A stretch of 64,000 nt of DNA from Stomorhina lunata (taxonomy: Eukaryota; Arthropoda; Insecta; Diptera; Rhiniidae). The first letter of the stretch is position 1. Every line of letters starts with the position of its first letter. A program made the translations under genes and the position numbers. The stretch covers positions 114,909,600 to 114,973,599 of the forward strand of contig OW121744.1 in the NCBI GenBank assembly GCA_933228675.1. Reading direction: 5' to 3'. Shown piece by piece: positions 47,600 through 59,810 of this stretch. Under the pieces are notes generated by a model. It saw only the letters and a program-made list of their open reading frames with translations. It had not been told where the DNA came from and made no database searches.

Positions 47600-47945
47600 T
47601 CTGATTTAAGGCTGAATATGCAATTATATGCAGATAATTTTAAAACTTTTGTATAGCTAACAAATCAGCCTTTAATTGGATATACCACTTCCATCTTAAT
47701 TACTAATGAGTTATTTTTCTCTGGAGTTCAAAAAGAGATATTTATATATTTCAATTTTCTTCAATCCTTTATTAGGAGTATTTAATAAAAAAGTACAATA
47801 CTTTTAAGCATTCTGGAGTACTTTTGGGAATATTTCAATTTTTTTTTTTGTATTATTTTATATTAAGCATTTTAAGCTAAATATGCAAATATATGCAGAT
47901 GATTTATATGTTATTGAAAAGCTAACACTTTATAGTTTAATAAAA
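47600..47945 (+). repeat. Two copies of the ATGCAAATATATGCA dispersed repeat
   Basis: Copies at about 47605-47690 (GAATATGCAATTATATGCAG then ATAATTTTAAAA) and 47873-47945 (AAATATGCAAATATATGCAG then ATGATTTATATG). Both on the plus strand and truncated at the right. Confidence 0.75.
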
Positions 47946-49389
47946 ATAAGCTGTCATATTAATATGTGAATGTTTTTCGGGAATAATACCAAAATATTGT
48001 ACATTTTTTTTCATCATATTTGCAAATCAAGATCTTTGATAACATATATGACACTTTTTGGTCGATCTTTTTGTATCATATTGTAGGGTATTATTTTGTC
48101 GATATAGTCGTATCATACTTTCTTCTTTACAACCTGTTTTAAATGTCATTTTCTAGTTCAAATCAGCATTAAAACAATACTAGTGTTAAAAGAGCCAAAT
48201 ATTTATCTTATTGTGTGTGCGTGTGTGTGTGTGAGTTATGAGAGAGTTTTAAGCCACGATCAGTTCGCTCTTTTTAAGTGTTAACAAGAGTTTAATGACT
48301 TGTATACAATTGTTTTGTAGAGAATGGACCACGTCAAATGCTTAATAGACAAATGAGAGTATTTGGCTTGTAAAGCTACTCAAACTGATATTCAAAAAAA
48401 TATTATGAAAATTCTAGAATTTAGTGATCAATCTTTTTTATTTCTCTCAATGCCTGTAATATTGATTCAGCTGAAAACCAGGTGTAGTTTGAGAAAGATT
48501 TTGAAGATGTTTAAGTAAATATGTTTATAAAATAAATTTCGATTTCATTACAATAGAAAATCTTACGATCTTCAATTAATTATTTCTAAAAATTTAAACG
48601 ATTTGTTTGTTTTAAATTTAAATTGAACAAGTGTTTTTCTATATTTTTAGAAATTTAGAATATTAGGTTTTTGTTTAAAATTTTCAATTTATATTTTTTA
48701 TATCAAATATTTGTTAACCTTGATATTCGTATTTCCAAACCAAATCTGATATAAATTTTTTCCTACATATGCTCAAATTTTAATATCCCCTTAATGACCT
48801 AATTTCTCTTTCGAAACAATACAAACAGCCACTGAAATCAATTTAGAAAATTGGCCAATTTTCATTAAGTACCTGCTTTTTTCTGTACAAATCCCTTTTT
48901 GTACTCACACCACCCGCCCCCTGGCTAATACAAGGATGACAGGATATAGAATGTCGTTTACCCACCAAAAAGACAAAACAAACACTTGCTCGTAGACTGT
49001 CAAACATTATTGCGCCATTACTTTCACATGAGTTGAAAATATTGACAAAATATTTTTTTTGGTTTTGACCAAAATTTGTGGATAAAAAATTCAGTTACAA
49101 ACAAATTGCGTGCAATGCTGAAAAAGAAATAACACAGTGACCAACTGAAAAAATGGGTAATTGTTATTTAAGTAACTGAAAGGACGAAGGAAGGAGGCGA
49201 CAAACCGCAAATAGAATATTAACATTACTTCGAACTTAGTAGCAATGACCAGTGGGAAAAATATCAATGCATAAACTTTTAAAGCTTTTATATACATATG
49301 GACATCGTCTTCCAAAGATATATAATATTTGTTTGTACGAAACTATATATTTTTATGCAATTTATATACATAAATAATCATTAATTTTC
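47946..49389. other. Non-coding stretch with a GT microsatellite
   Basis: (GT)n with one GC step at 48211-48234. Nothing else recognised. Confidence 0.45.
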
Positions 49390-49620
49390 AATTCAAGGCT
49401 AAATATGCAAATATTAGCAGATGATTTATATACTATCTTAAAGATAACACTTCACCCTTTAATTTAATATAAATAATGTCTTAAATAATGTTTAATATAA
49501 ATAATGTTTAATATAAATAATGTTCAATTGAAAAAAGTTATATGCTCCAGAACCTGAAACTTTTTTTGTTTTGCTTTCCAATTATCTGCATTTCTTAAAA
49601 AAAAACTTCAATAAGTTCCT
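49390..49620 (+). repeat. Copy of the ATGCAAATATATGCA dispersed repeat
   Basis: Contains GGCTAAATATGCAAATATTA, GCAGATGATTTATATAC, TTAAAGATAACACTTCA, TTTAATTTAATATAA and GAAAAAAGTTATATGCTCC, in the same order as the copy at 45225. Internally TTTAATATAAATAATG is repeated three times at 49475-49525. Confidence 0.75.
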
Positions 49621-50389
49621 GCTGGGTACTTAAAACTAGTAATAGTGAATAGTACCGAGAACCAACACATGTGTGTCATGCATGAATAATTTATGATAAA
49701 ATTTTCTATTTGGCCAATGGACACACAAAAAAACTAAATGAAACAAAAGAATAAAATATTTGGTAGAAAAAAAAATCCACCAAAAAAGTTAACTACCAAC
49801 CAACATTAACGAATGATGTATCAAATGCCAAATTTTCCAATTTCCCATTAACCAAAAATATTAATAATACAAATACAATCAAACACACATGTATGAATTA
49901 GTCCTACAGTGACAGGACAAGTGCATGTTTGTCCTTGTTGTAAAAACATGGCAAATAGTTCATTTAACTGTCTACTACTCGTATGTACGAAAACTACCTT
50001 TAAAGGTATAAGAGAAGGTGGAAGGGGTTACAAATTCATATATGTTTTAGCCATTATCATTTATAATTTCGGTATTTGCTTTGTATTTCATTAACAATAA
50101 AAGTAATTCCACCATCTAAGTGCGATTGTATGTACAATCGGTTTTGATCTAGGGAATATTAATACTTAGTCTGAGTCGTGCTAAAAAAAATAGATATTAG
50201 AATATGTCAAAAAACTAACGAAATAATTTATCAAAAGGATATTTGTACAACCTTCTAAGGCAGTGGAAGGGGTAGTTATTACCAATATTTCAAAAAATAT
50301 CTTTTGGATCCAATATGTAGATAGAAAATATTGCTTGAAACAGAAATGTTTAATACTAGAACGATTCTATAGAAAAGGTGTCCTATCTT
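49621..50389. other. Non-coding stretch, nothing recognised
   Basis: A 61-codon plus-strand frame at 49909-50094 begins with a few Cys-rich codons but has no domain and no flanking gene structure. Confidence 0.4.
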
Positions 50390-51490
50390 AAGTTTTTTTT
50401 TATAGAAAATCTCTCTCGTCTTCAGTTTTTCTATGCTCTCTCATCGTAAGTTTTTCTTTAAATAATCTTTCCCATCTAAAGTTTCTCTAAAGAAAAGCTC
50501 TCCCATATGAAGTATTTCTATAGTTCCCCCATCCTAAGTTTTTATGTACAAAATCTTTCCCATCTTAAGTATTTCTATAGAAAAGCTGTCCTAACTTAAG
50601 CTTTTCTATAAAGAAGCTTTCTCGTCTTAAGTTTTTCTACGTAAAAGCTCTTTCCGTATTAAGTTTTTATATAGAAAATCTCATTTACCTTAAGTGAAGG
50701 AGATTTTCTACAGAATAGCTCTCCCATCTAAAGTTTTTCTATAGAAAAGTTCTCCCATCGTAAGTTTTTCTATACAAAATCTTTCCCATCTTAAGTATTT
50801 CTCTAGAAAAACTGTCCCAACTTAAGTTTTTCTATAGAGAAGCTTTCTCGTCTTAAGTATTTCTATATAAAAGCTCTTACATCTTATATTTTTTTATAGA
50901 AAAGCTCTCCTAACTTATATTATTCTATGGCAAACTTATTATATGTCAACTTTTCTATAGAAAAGCTTTCCTATCGTCAACTTTTCTATAGAAAAGCTTT
51001 CCTATCGTCAACTTTTCTATAGAAAAGCTTTCCTATCGTCAACTTTTCTATAGAAAAGCTTTCCTATCGTCAACTTTTCTATAGAAAAGCTTTCCTATCG
51101 TCAACTTTTCTATAGAAAAGCTTTCCTATCGTCAACTTTTCTATAGAAAAGCTTTCCTATCGTCAACTTTTCTATAGAAAAGCTTTCCTATCGTCAACTT
51201 TTCTATAGAAAAGCTTTCCTATCGTCAACTTTTCTATAGAAAAGCTTTCCTATCGTCAACTTTTCTATAGAAAAGCTTTCCTATCGTCAACTTTTCTATA
51301 GAAAAGCTTTCCTATCGTCAACTTTTCTACAGAAAAGCTCTCCTATCGTCAACTTTTCTACAGAAAAGCTCTCCTATCGTCAACTTTTCTACAGAAAAGC
51401 TCTCCTATCGTCAACTTTTCTACAGAAAAGCTCTCCTATCGTCAACTTTTCTATAGAAAAGCTCTACTATCGTTTTTCTATAGATTTTAT
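50390..51490 (+). repeat. 31-bp CTATAG-core array 11
   Basis: The homogeneous part (about 50945-51470) has core CTTTTCTATAGAAAAG and linker CTTTCCTATCGTCAA, about 17 units; the last five carry CTACAG and CTCTCC. To the left (50390-50945) units are diverged (TCCCATC.TAAG linkers). CG again stands 20 bases after the start of CTATAG. Confidence 0.95.
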
Positions 51491-53039
51491 TCACTTATGT
51501 ATTCAAAATTTACCTAAATTGCTCACATTTTTTTGCTGGTGGACAATTTTTATAACCCAAATTTTATAACCTCAACTCAATCACAGTGGGCGCTAACTCA
51601 TCTACCCATGAAAATGACATTTTAATACGAATTGTACATACTATGAATTTACTACAAATACAATTTATTACGATTCTTATTCTAAAACTTATTGAGTCGT
51701 AGAGTCAGGTGTTGTATCTCCCGAACTTTCGAACTGAATCATACAATGCGTGTCCTTTTTTTTACAAACCCTTCCTCCCTCCTGTCCTCCTGTCACACAC
51801 GCAGATATATTTAAATACTTTTTATTCTGCTGTCAAATTATCATTATTGCTATTAGTTTATTACATTTTTTATAAGTTTTGCTCTGGAAGGGTAAAGAAA
51901 AAATTGAACTGAACTAAAACTATTTCAAATTATTGGTAGGAGTAACCAAAAAAAATGGTTAAAAATAATGAAGGAAGAGTGGTCGGTTAGTTATGGTGGC
52001 ACGCAGAATATTTAATGAGAACACCTTGACCGTTGGTTTATTGGAACTTAACAAACAAATGCTCTATTTCTCCAAAAAATGTTCTTTAAATTATTTGTTA
52101 TGCATTATTTAATAGTTTTGGCCAGAAAATTGTTCGAAATCCTTCAATCCTTCAGTATTATTTAATTTGAATTTCAAATAATTGGAAATATTTTCACTGA
52201 AAACTACAATTTAAATTTCGACATTTTTGGTCTATTTTGGACAAATAAGCAAAAGCCTTTTTTCCCATTTAACTTAAACGGAAGTGTTCAATTGTGGGTA
52301 TTTTGTTTGGTTTCGGGGTATGGGTTGACATGCAAGGAAAGCTCATTTAACATGTGTTTAGTTTTAGTTTCTTGGTTTTCGGGGCCACTTTCCTCGTCCT
52401 GTTAACACGCACTTACTTTTTCGAGCATTTCGTGCATAAGATTATACGCATTTTAATAAAAAAGGTTGACAATTTTCCTATTTTCCATTTGTTAATTTCA
52501 CACATAATTGTCTTAAGTTGTTGTCACTTAATTTGACAATGTCTTCCTTTTCTTCTGGTATTTAGGAGCCTTTTAGTGAATGAAGTATTTGTGTACTTAG
52601 TTTTTTTTTAATATTGAATCATCAAATACCTTAAGTATAGTTGATATGTATAATTTCCATATAATTTTTTAAAAAAAAAACAATTTTCAACACGCAATTT
52701 ATTATTAGTTACAGAATTTGCTGCTGAAATATTCCCTCGGAAAAATCCTCAAAAAATTATGAAATGCCTCTAGTCTCAGGACTCAGACTTAAAGCTTTTA
52801 AAAAAGCTTTTTTATAAAAACTATAATTGTTGGCGATGAGATATCCTTTCTAAAGAACACATAACGATAGAAAATATTTCTATAGAACAAATGATTTGGG
52901 CATGCTTTTTTATAGTAAAGCTAACGAAGTAGAAGCTTTTGCCTACGACAGTTTATAATTAGAGAGCTTCTTATAGAAAATATGATATTTGAACATTTTA
53001 CAGTAGAAAAGCAGATAATATAATGGATTTTCTGAACAA
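51491..53039. other. Non-coding stretch, nothing recognised
   Basis: Small frames at 51709-51912 and 52354-52536 (+) have no domain; the second begins with a hydrophobic run typical of T-rich DNA. Confidence 0.4.
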
Positions 53040-53880
53040 GTGTTTATGCTGGGAAGACTTTTCTTTTGAAAAGTTGATAATGGGAAGAGTTTTCTATGGA
53101 AAACATGATAATATGAAGACTTTTCTATAGAAAAGTTTATGATTGGAAGACTTTTTTATAAAAAAGTTGAGGATAAGAAGACATTTCTTAAGTAAAGTTG
53201 ATGATGGGAAGACTTTTCTATAGAAAAGATGATAATAGGAAGACTTTTCTATAAAAAAAGTTGATGATGGGAAGAGTTTCCTATAGAAAAGTTGACGATG
53301 GGAAGAGTTTTCTATAGAAAAGTTGACAATGGGAAGAGTTTTCTATAGAAAAGTTGACGATGGGAAGAGTTTTCTATAGAAAAGTTGACGATGGGAAGAG
53401 TTTTCTATAGAAAAGTTGACAATGGGAAGAGTTTTCTATAGAAAAGTTGACAATGGGAAGAGTTTTCTATAGAAAAGTTGACGATGGAAAGAGTTTTCTA
53501 TTGAAAAGTTTACAATGGGAAGAGTTTTCTATAGAAAAGTTGACGATGGGAAGAGTTTTCTAAAGAAAAGTTGACGATAGAAAGAGTTTTCTATAGAAAA
53601 GTTTACGATGAGAAGAATTTTCTATAGAAAAGTTGACGATGGGAAGAATTTTCTATAGAAAAGTTGATGATGGGAAGAGTTTTCTATAGAAAAGTTGATG
53701 ATGGGAAGAATTTTCTATAGAAAAGTTTACGATGGAAAGAGTTTTCTATAGAAAAGTTTAAAATGGGAAGAGTTTTCTATAGAAAAGTTGATGATGGGAA
53801 GAGTTTTCTATAGAAAAGTTAATGATGGGAAGACTTTTGTATAGAAAATGCTATGATGAGAAGACTTTTCTCGATAAAGC
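53040..53880 (-). repeat. 31-bp CTATAG-core array 12
   Basis: About 26 units with core GTTTTCTATAGAAAAG and linker TTGACGATGGGAAGA, the reverse complement type of array 11's linker. Arrays 11 and 12 are thus an inverted pair about 1.5 kb apart. Confidence 0.95.
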
Positions 53881-55244
53881 AGATTTTTTATAAAAAGGCG
53901 TTGTCGATGGGAAAGCACTACTATAAAGAATTTGTCGATGTTAGAGCTTTTTTATAAAAAGATAAGAAATGGTAAGGCTTTTCTTTTAAAAAGTTTTCGA
54001 TGGAAAGGCTTTTATATAGAAAAGAAGAAGAACTGTTTATTGAATTAAAAGTTAGAATGAAATTTTATCTGAACTAGCAAATGATCATTGATAGTGAAAT
54101 GCAATAACAAAAACTGATATATATCAGTTTTAATTACAAAATTTTTTTAAATCGTCATTATCATGTAATTATTTTCGATATAGATTTGGCATTTAATTTA
54201 CGCATGCCTATTTATTCATAATCATTAATTTTTAATTATCATTAAATATCATCATTGAATATGTAGTTAAATTTTACTAAATGTCCTTAAGTTCATAAGT
54301 ACGGAATATGAAAAAAAATGCGCCATTAGAATCTCGTGTCTGAAATAACACTTTTTATTGGGTTAATGAGGAATGAAAAACAATTGCTAACGGTCTCACA
54401 TGATTGACAGTTTGAATATTTGAATTAGGCATTTTTTTATTTTAGCTTGAAAGGGGGAGTATTTTCACAAGACCTTAAAAAATCATCTAAAAACCATTAA
54501 GAATTGTCAAAAAACTACTAAATTGTTAGAACGAGTATGTGAAATTACTAAATGACAAATTCATAAAAGCATTAGACTTCAAGGTTTTCATCAGCAGAAT
54601 TCAGTATTTGCCTGAACTATTTGTCCATCATGGGCTGAAATGGTAAAAGGTAAACTTTCGTTATTTTGAATTTTTTTTATTTAGTTAAATATTGACCAAA
54701 GTAATTAATTGAAAGAAACTAGCAACTAATTATGTTAATAAACAGACCTTAAGTGAACGATAAAGCGAATAAACTTTAAGTGCTTTTAGTCAAAAAGAAC
54801 AAAAGGGGGTGGTTATGATTTTGATAACAATATGCCTATACTCCTTGTTTTTGAATATCCTTGAGAGTTTATTTAAAAATTCCAAACACATATGAAAATA
54901 TTTATACATTTGGTTGCAATTCATAAAAACTCATTTACCATAAAATTTTACACACTTAATTTGCTATAAAAATTTCAAGTTTGTAAACAATAACTGACCA
55001 ATTTTTGAAATTTTTCCAATAAAAACTTTTTAACCCTTTTATTCAAATAAAGGAATCGAATTTATCTGAAAATGAAATAGAACAATTTGTAGTTAATAAA
55101 AGAAACATTTATGATGAACTGAAGCGTATAACATATAAAAAGAGGCAAAGGTCGACTTTGTGATGAAAGATACTGAAAATTTATAAAAAAAAAATTCTTA
55201 AAGAATTCTATGAAATAGCTTCCCAATATCAACTTTCTAATGCA
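53881..55244. other. Non-coding stretch, nothing recognised
   Basis: AT-rich; decayed CTATAG monomers reach about 54030. Confidence 0.45.
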
Positions 55245-55820
55245 ACAGCTCTACTATTGTGAACTTTTCACCAGAAAAACTTTCCCATTAACAACTCTTC
55301 TATAAAAATGCTCTCCCATCATCAAGTTTTCCATAGAAAAGCTCTCCCATTATCAAGTTTTTCTATAGAAAAGCTCTCCCATCATCAAGTTTTTTTATAG
55401 AAAAGATCTCCCGTCATCAAGAATTGTATATAAAAGCTCTCCCATCATCAAATTTTTTATAAAAAGCTCAGCTATTATCAAGTTTTCTGTAAAAAAGCTC
55501 TTCCATCACCAAGTTTTCTATATGAAAGCTCTCCCATTATTAAATTTTTATAGAAAATCTTTCCTATAAAAAATCGTTCTATAGAAAAGCTCTTTCATCA
55601 TCAAGTTTTCTATCAAGTTTTCTATAAAAAAAAGCTCTGCTATAATCAAGATTTCTGTAAAAAAAGCTCTCGCATCATCAATTTTTCTATATAATTATTT
55701 TTTTTATAGAAAATCTCTCCTATAAAAAATGTTTCTATAGAGAACATCGTCAAGTTTTCTATAGAAAAGCTCTCCCATTACAAGTTTTTTATAGAAAAGC
55801 TCTCTCAACATCAAATTTTA
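55245..55820 (+). repeat. 31-bp CTATAG-core array 13, diverged
   Basis: About 17 irregular units, core TTTTCTATAGAAAAG with linker CTCTCCCATCATCAAG. The CG of the other arrays is CA here, at the same position. Confidence 0.85.
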
Positions 55821-56689
55821 TGTCGTAAAGAGCTACATACTTAATATAGGGTACACTTTTACTAAAACCCAACAAAATGAAAATAAAATATTATTAGAAA
55901 GTTATTTTGCACTAAATGCTTTGAATTGCCTAAAAGCTCATAAAAATATGGTCATAAAACTAAATGAAAATGAATACAAATTTTAACATTTTCCGTTTTT
56001 TTTTTTCATAAAATTGGACTTTGCACGCAGAAGAACTACAAATTCACCACCAGCTCAATTTAGAGATCAAATGGCACAACAATAAAAATAATAACCAAAT
56101 CGAATAAATGGTCAATCGAAATCATTTTAACCCCTTTTTATGACATACGCACCAAAGGAAGAAACTGGTAGTACAAAAAAAAAATTGATTTGAATTTTTT
56201 TAGTTGAGGCTACAATTTTCTATGGTCCATTTCGTAAACGAGTTAAATGGCAAAATATGAATTGATAACATTTTAAGGGCTAACAAAGGCTCTTCCTTTA
56301 TTGTTTTTCTTTGAGTTTAGATTAAAGTTCAATAAATTCTAATCATCATAAAAATACAAATCGAAGCAAAACTGTTTGCATATGAAATGGAAAATAAGGT
56401 AAGATTTTGAAGATTTTTGTTTGAGTCTGAAAAAAACATTTAATTCGTTTTAGTATTTGGTTTTGAGCCATTTATGATTATGGTTTGGTATAGTTTTGGT
56501 AATAATTTCCAATAAATATAAATTACATTTTAAAAAAACCAAAGTAATATTTAGCAAATATATGTGAACAATTTTCCATATCTCAGCTTTTTCCTGTTAG
56601 CCATTTGTGATACAATACAAATATTTTAAGTGGCCATAAGTTAAAGAGGATTAATTTAAAAGTTTCCACAATCAAATTTTGATAGAAAA
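55821..56689. other. Non-coding stretch, nothing recognised
   Basis: AT-rich, no motif seen. Confidence 0.45.
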
Positions 56690-57155
56690 GTTTTCTAAGT
56701 TCTTCAACTTTCTATGTAAAAGTTACCCACTGCTATATTATAGGAAAGTCTTTCAATCATCTACTTTACTACAGAAAATGCTAACTTTTCGATTGAAAAA
56801 CTCTTTTCTATAAAAAAACTCATCAATCGACAACTTTTCAATAGAATGCTCATCTATTGACAATTTCTTATAGAAAAGCTTATCCATCGACAGCTTTTCT
56901 ATAGAAAATTTCATATACCGCTTACTTTTCTTTAGAAAATCATGTTTATCCAAAACTTTCCTATAGTAAAGCTTTTTAATGTACAAATTTTCCATAGAAA
57001 AGCTCGTATATCGTCAACTTTTGTTTAAAATAACTTACTATCTTTAAAATTTATATAAAAACAAATCTAGTCTATTGTCAACTTTTCTAGAGAAAAGAAA
57101 GTTTGTCGACCACTTTTATTTAGAAAAGCTCTTCCGTCGACAACTTTTCTATAAA
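56690..57155 (+). repeat. CTATAG-core array 14, strongly diverged
   Basis: About 14 degenerate units (CTTTTCTATAGAAAA with ATCGACAA linkers). The minus-strand frame 56753-56995 with repeated KLSID residues is a product of the repeat. Confidence 0.8.
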
Positions 57156-57844
57156 TCCAAAAAAATTGTAATTAAAAAAAGTCTTAATCTTTTCTAACAT
57201 TATTCCTATTATTAAAACTATTAGTTATTTTAAGTTTTTGACATCAATTTCTACATAAGTATTTCTGTAATTGTCCTTATGTTTACACGGGAAACAGCTC
57301 ATTTCCGCTAACCGGAAATAAATACTTAGTAGATGTTAGTTAAAGCTGTCGTAAAGAAAAAGGACACACGATTCTTAACACTTTCACTTAGAATTAAGGG
57401 GAAATATTTCATATGTATAACAGTTTCAGGAAAACTCTCTTAAATGAAGTAAAGGCAAAATCCTGGACTTGCGCAGTAACTAAAGCTATTTTCAGAGATA
57501 GATAAAAAGAGCGGTTTATTTTGGTGGTAATTTTTAGAGAATCCTTTTCTCGAGTAATTAAAAAAATAATACGTAATTTCCTTGTTTTGGTACGAGTTTG
57601 TTTACAAACAAATAATTTGCAAACTTTTCCTTTTAATTTATTCTGATATTATAGAGGTTTTAAATTTATATAAGTCAACACTTGTTGATGTAACAGAGAG
57701 ATAAGAATTTGGTTTTATATATATATATGTATATATTTTTTTCAGTGTAAAAGGAAGCATTTGAGTTAACTGATTATTTTCTTTATTAACGCCTAACAGG
57801 TTTTGTAATTCAACTAGAACTGGAAGAAAATTCAAACAGAAATA
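57156..57844. other. Non-coding stretch with a TA microsatellite
   Basis: (TA)n at about 57715-57736; otherwise nothing recognised. Confidence 0.45.
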
Positions 57845-58790
57845 AACAACTTTTCCTTATTAAAGCTCTCTTTCGACAACTTTTCTATAAAAAACTTATT
57901 TTGGGGACAACTTTTCTATCAAAAAGCTTTTCTTTTGAACAACTTTTCTATAGACAAGTTTTTCTTTAGACAACTTTTCTATAAAAAATATCTTCTTTCG
58001 TTAACTTTTCATTTAAAATTTCTTCTTTCGACAACTTTTATACAGAAAAGCTCTTCTGTCGACAACTTTTCTATAGAAAAGCTCTTCTGTCGACAACTTT
58101 TCTATATAAAAGCTCTTCTGTCGACAACTTTTCTATAGAAAAGCTCTTCTGTCGACAACTTTTCTATAGAAAAGCTTTTCTATCGACAACTTTTCTAGAG
58201 AAAAGATCGTCTGTCGACAACTTTTCTATAGAAAAGCTCTTCTGTCGTAAACTTTTCTATAGAAAAGCTCTTCTGTCGACAACTTTTCTATAGAAAAGCT
58301 CTTCTGTCGACAACTTTTCTATAGAAAAGCTATTCTGTCGACAACTTTTCTATAGAAAAGCTATTCTGTCGACAACTTTTCTATAGAAAAGTTTTTCTTT
58401 AGACAACTTTTCTATAGAAAATCTCTTCTTTCAATATCTTATCTATAGGAAAGGCTCTTCTGTCGACAACTTTTCTATAAAAAGCTTTTCTTTCGACTAT
58501 TTTTCTAAAGAAAAGCTCTTCTTTCTACAACTTTTCTATAGAAAAGCTTTTTTTCGAGAACTTTTTTTTCTATAACTTGTCCATAGAAAAGCTTTTCTTT
58601 CGTCAACTTTTCTATTGAAAAGCTATTCTGTAGACAACTTTTCTGTAGAAAAGCTCTGCTATTATCAACTTTTCTATAGAAAAACACTTTCATCGGAATT
58701 TTTAACGAAAAGCTCTGTTATCTTAAATGTTTTATGGAAAAGCTCTTCTTTCGGCAACTTTTCTTAGAAAATCTCTTCTTTTGTCAACAG
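57845..58790 (+). repeat. 31-bp CTATAG-core array 15
   Basis: About 30 units with core CTTTTCTATAGAAAAG and linker CTCTTCTGTCGACAA, best at 58030-58400. The linker contains the 8-bp palindrome TGTCGACA, centred on the same CG position as AACGTT in arrays 1-9. Two small frames with repeated residues (57935-58138 +, 58505-58693 -) are by-products. Confidence 0.95.
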
Positions 58791-59810
58791 ATCTTGAAGA
58801 AAACTGGAAAGTTTATATCTTATATATTTAAAATTAGGCTCAAAACTGCTCTAACCTTTACTAAATTCTCAAAATTATAATTATTATTATTTATGAGAGT
58901 CATTGATATATGATTTTATTATCCTTTTTTTTGAAACTAGAACAACAACATGTGGACTTGGAAAATTATGGCTTTACAGACATGTAAATGTGTCTATAAT
59001 TGGATCATTATATCAAATTTTTAGATGCAAAAGTTTGCATGTTCGTTGACTTCGGCAAATTGTTGTTAATTGAAAAATTAAAAAATAACAGAGTCCTGGC
59101 AAAATGACGACAATAAATTATTGTAAATCTGCAGCAAAAACAAAAAAAAAATGAAAGGAAATGTCTAAATCTGTTTCTGAATAATAAAAGACAATGGTCG
59201 CAAAGTGGAGTCATTAGAGGCAATAAAGTTAATAATTTTTAATATTTTTTTTTAAAAGACATAAAATGATTTGCAAGGTTTTTTATGTTTATGGTGGGAT
59301 ATTAATATTTTATGAAAGTGAAATATTAGCAATGAACTTGATTGGTTGGTCCTTTGAAATCCTTTCAGTTTGAGATTTAGCTTTTTTGTTGTTTATGATT
59401 AGCTTAATTTAATTTTTAATCATTTTATTTTTAATGTTACGTTTAACATTTAACTTTTACTGAGTCCTTTTAGTCTTTTATAGGGTATATTTATTAAAAC
59501 AATAGTTATTTTTTGCAATTACTTTCTAAATTTTTGTACAAGCGAAAAAATACCAGAATAACAGAAAAAAAGTCTCCACATCATGTCAGCAATGCAATTT
59601 TGTTGCCAACATTATTATTTGAAACACCAAAAAGTACAAGAAAATTGTTGTTAACAGCAAAAAAAATTTTAATTCACAGAAAAATACAACAGAGGACTTG
59701 CAAAATGCATAATATCCTTTTGCACTTAGGTTGATATTAATATTAATTTATTAGGGGTATTCGCAGTCCAATAAAAGGAATGAGTCTTAAGTGGGACCAC
59801 AGACAATATA
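58791..59810. other. Non-coding stretch, nothing recognised
   Basis: AT-rich, with short frames of no recognisable content. Confidence 0.45.
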
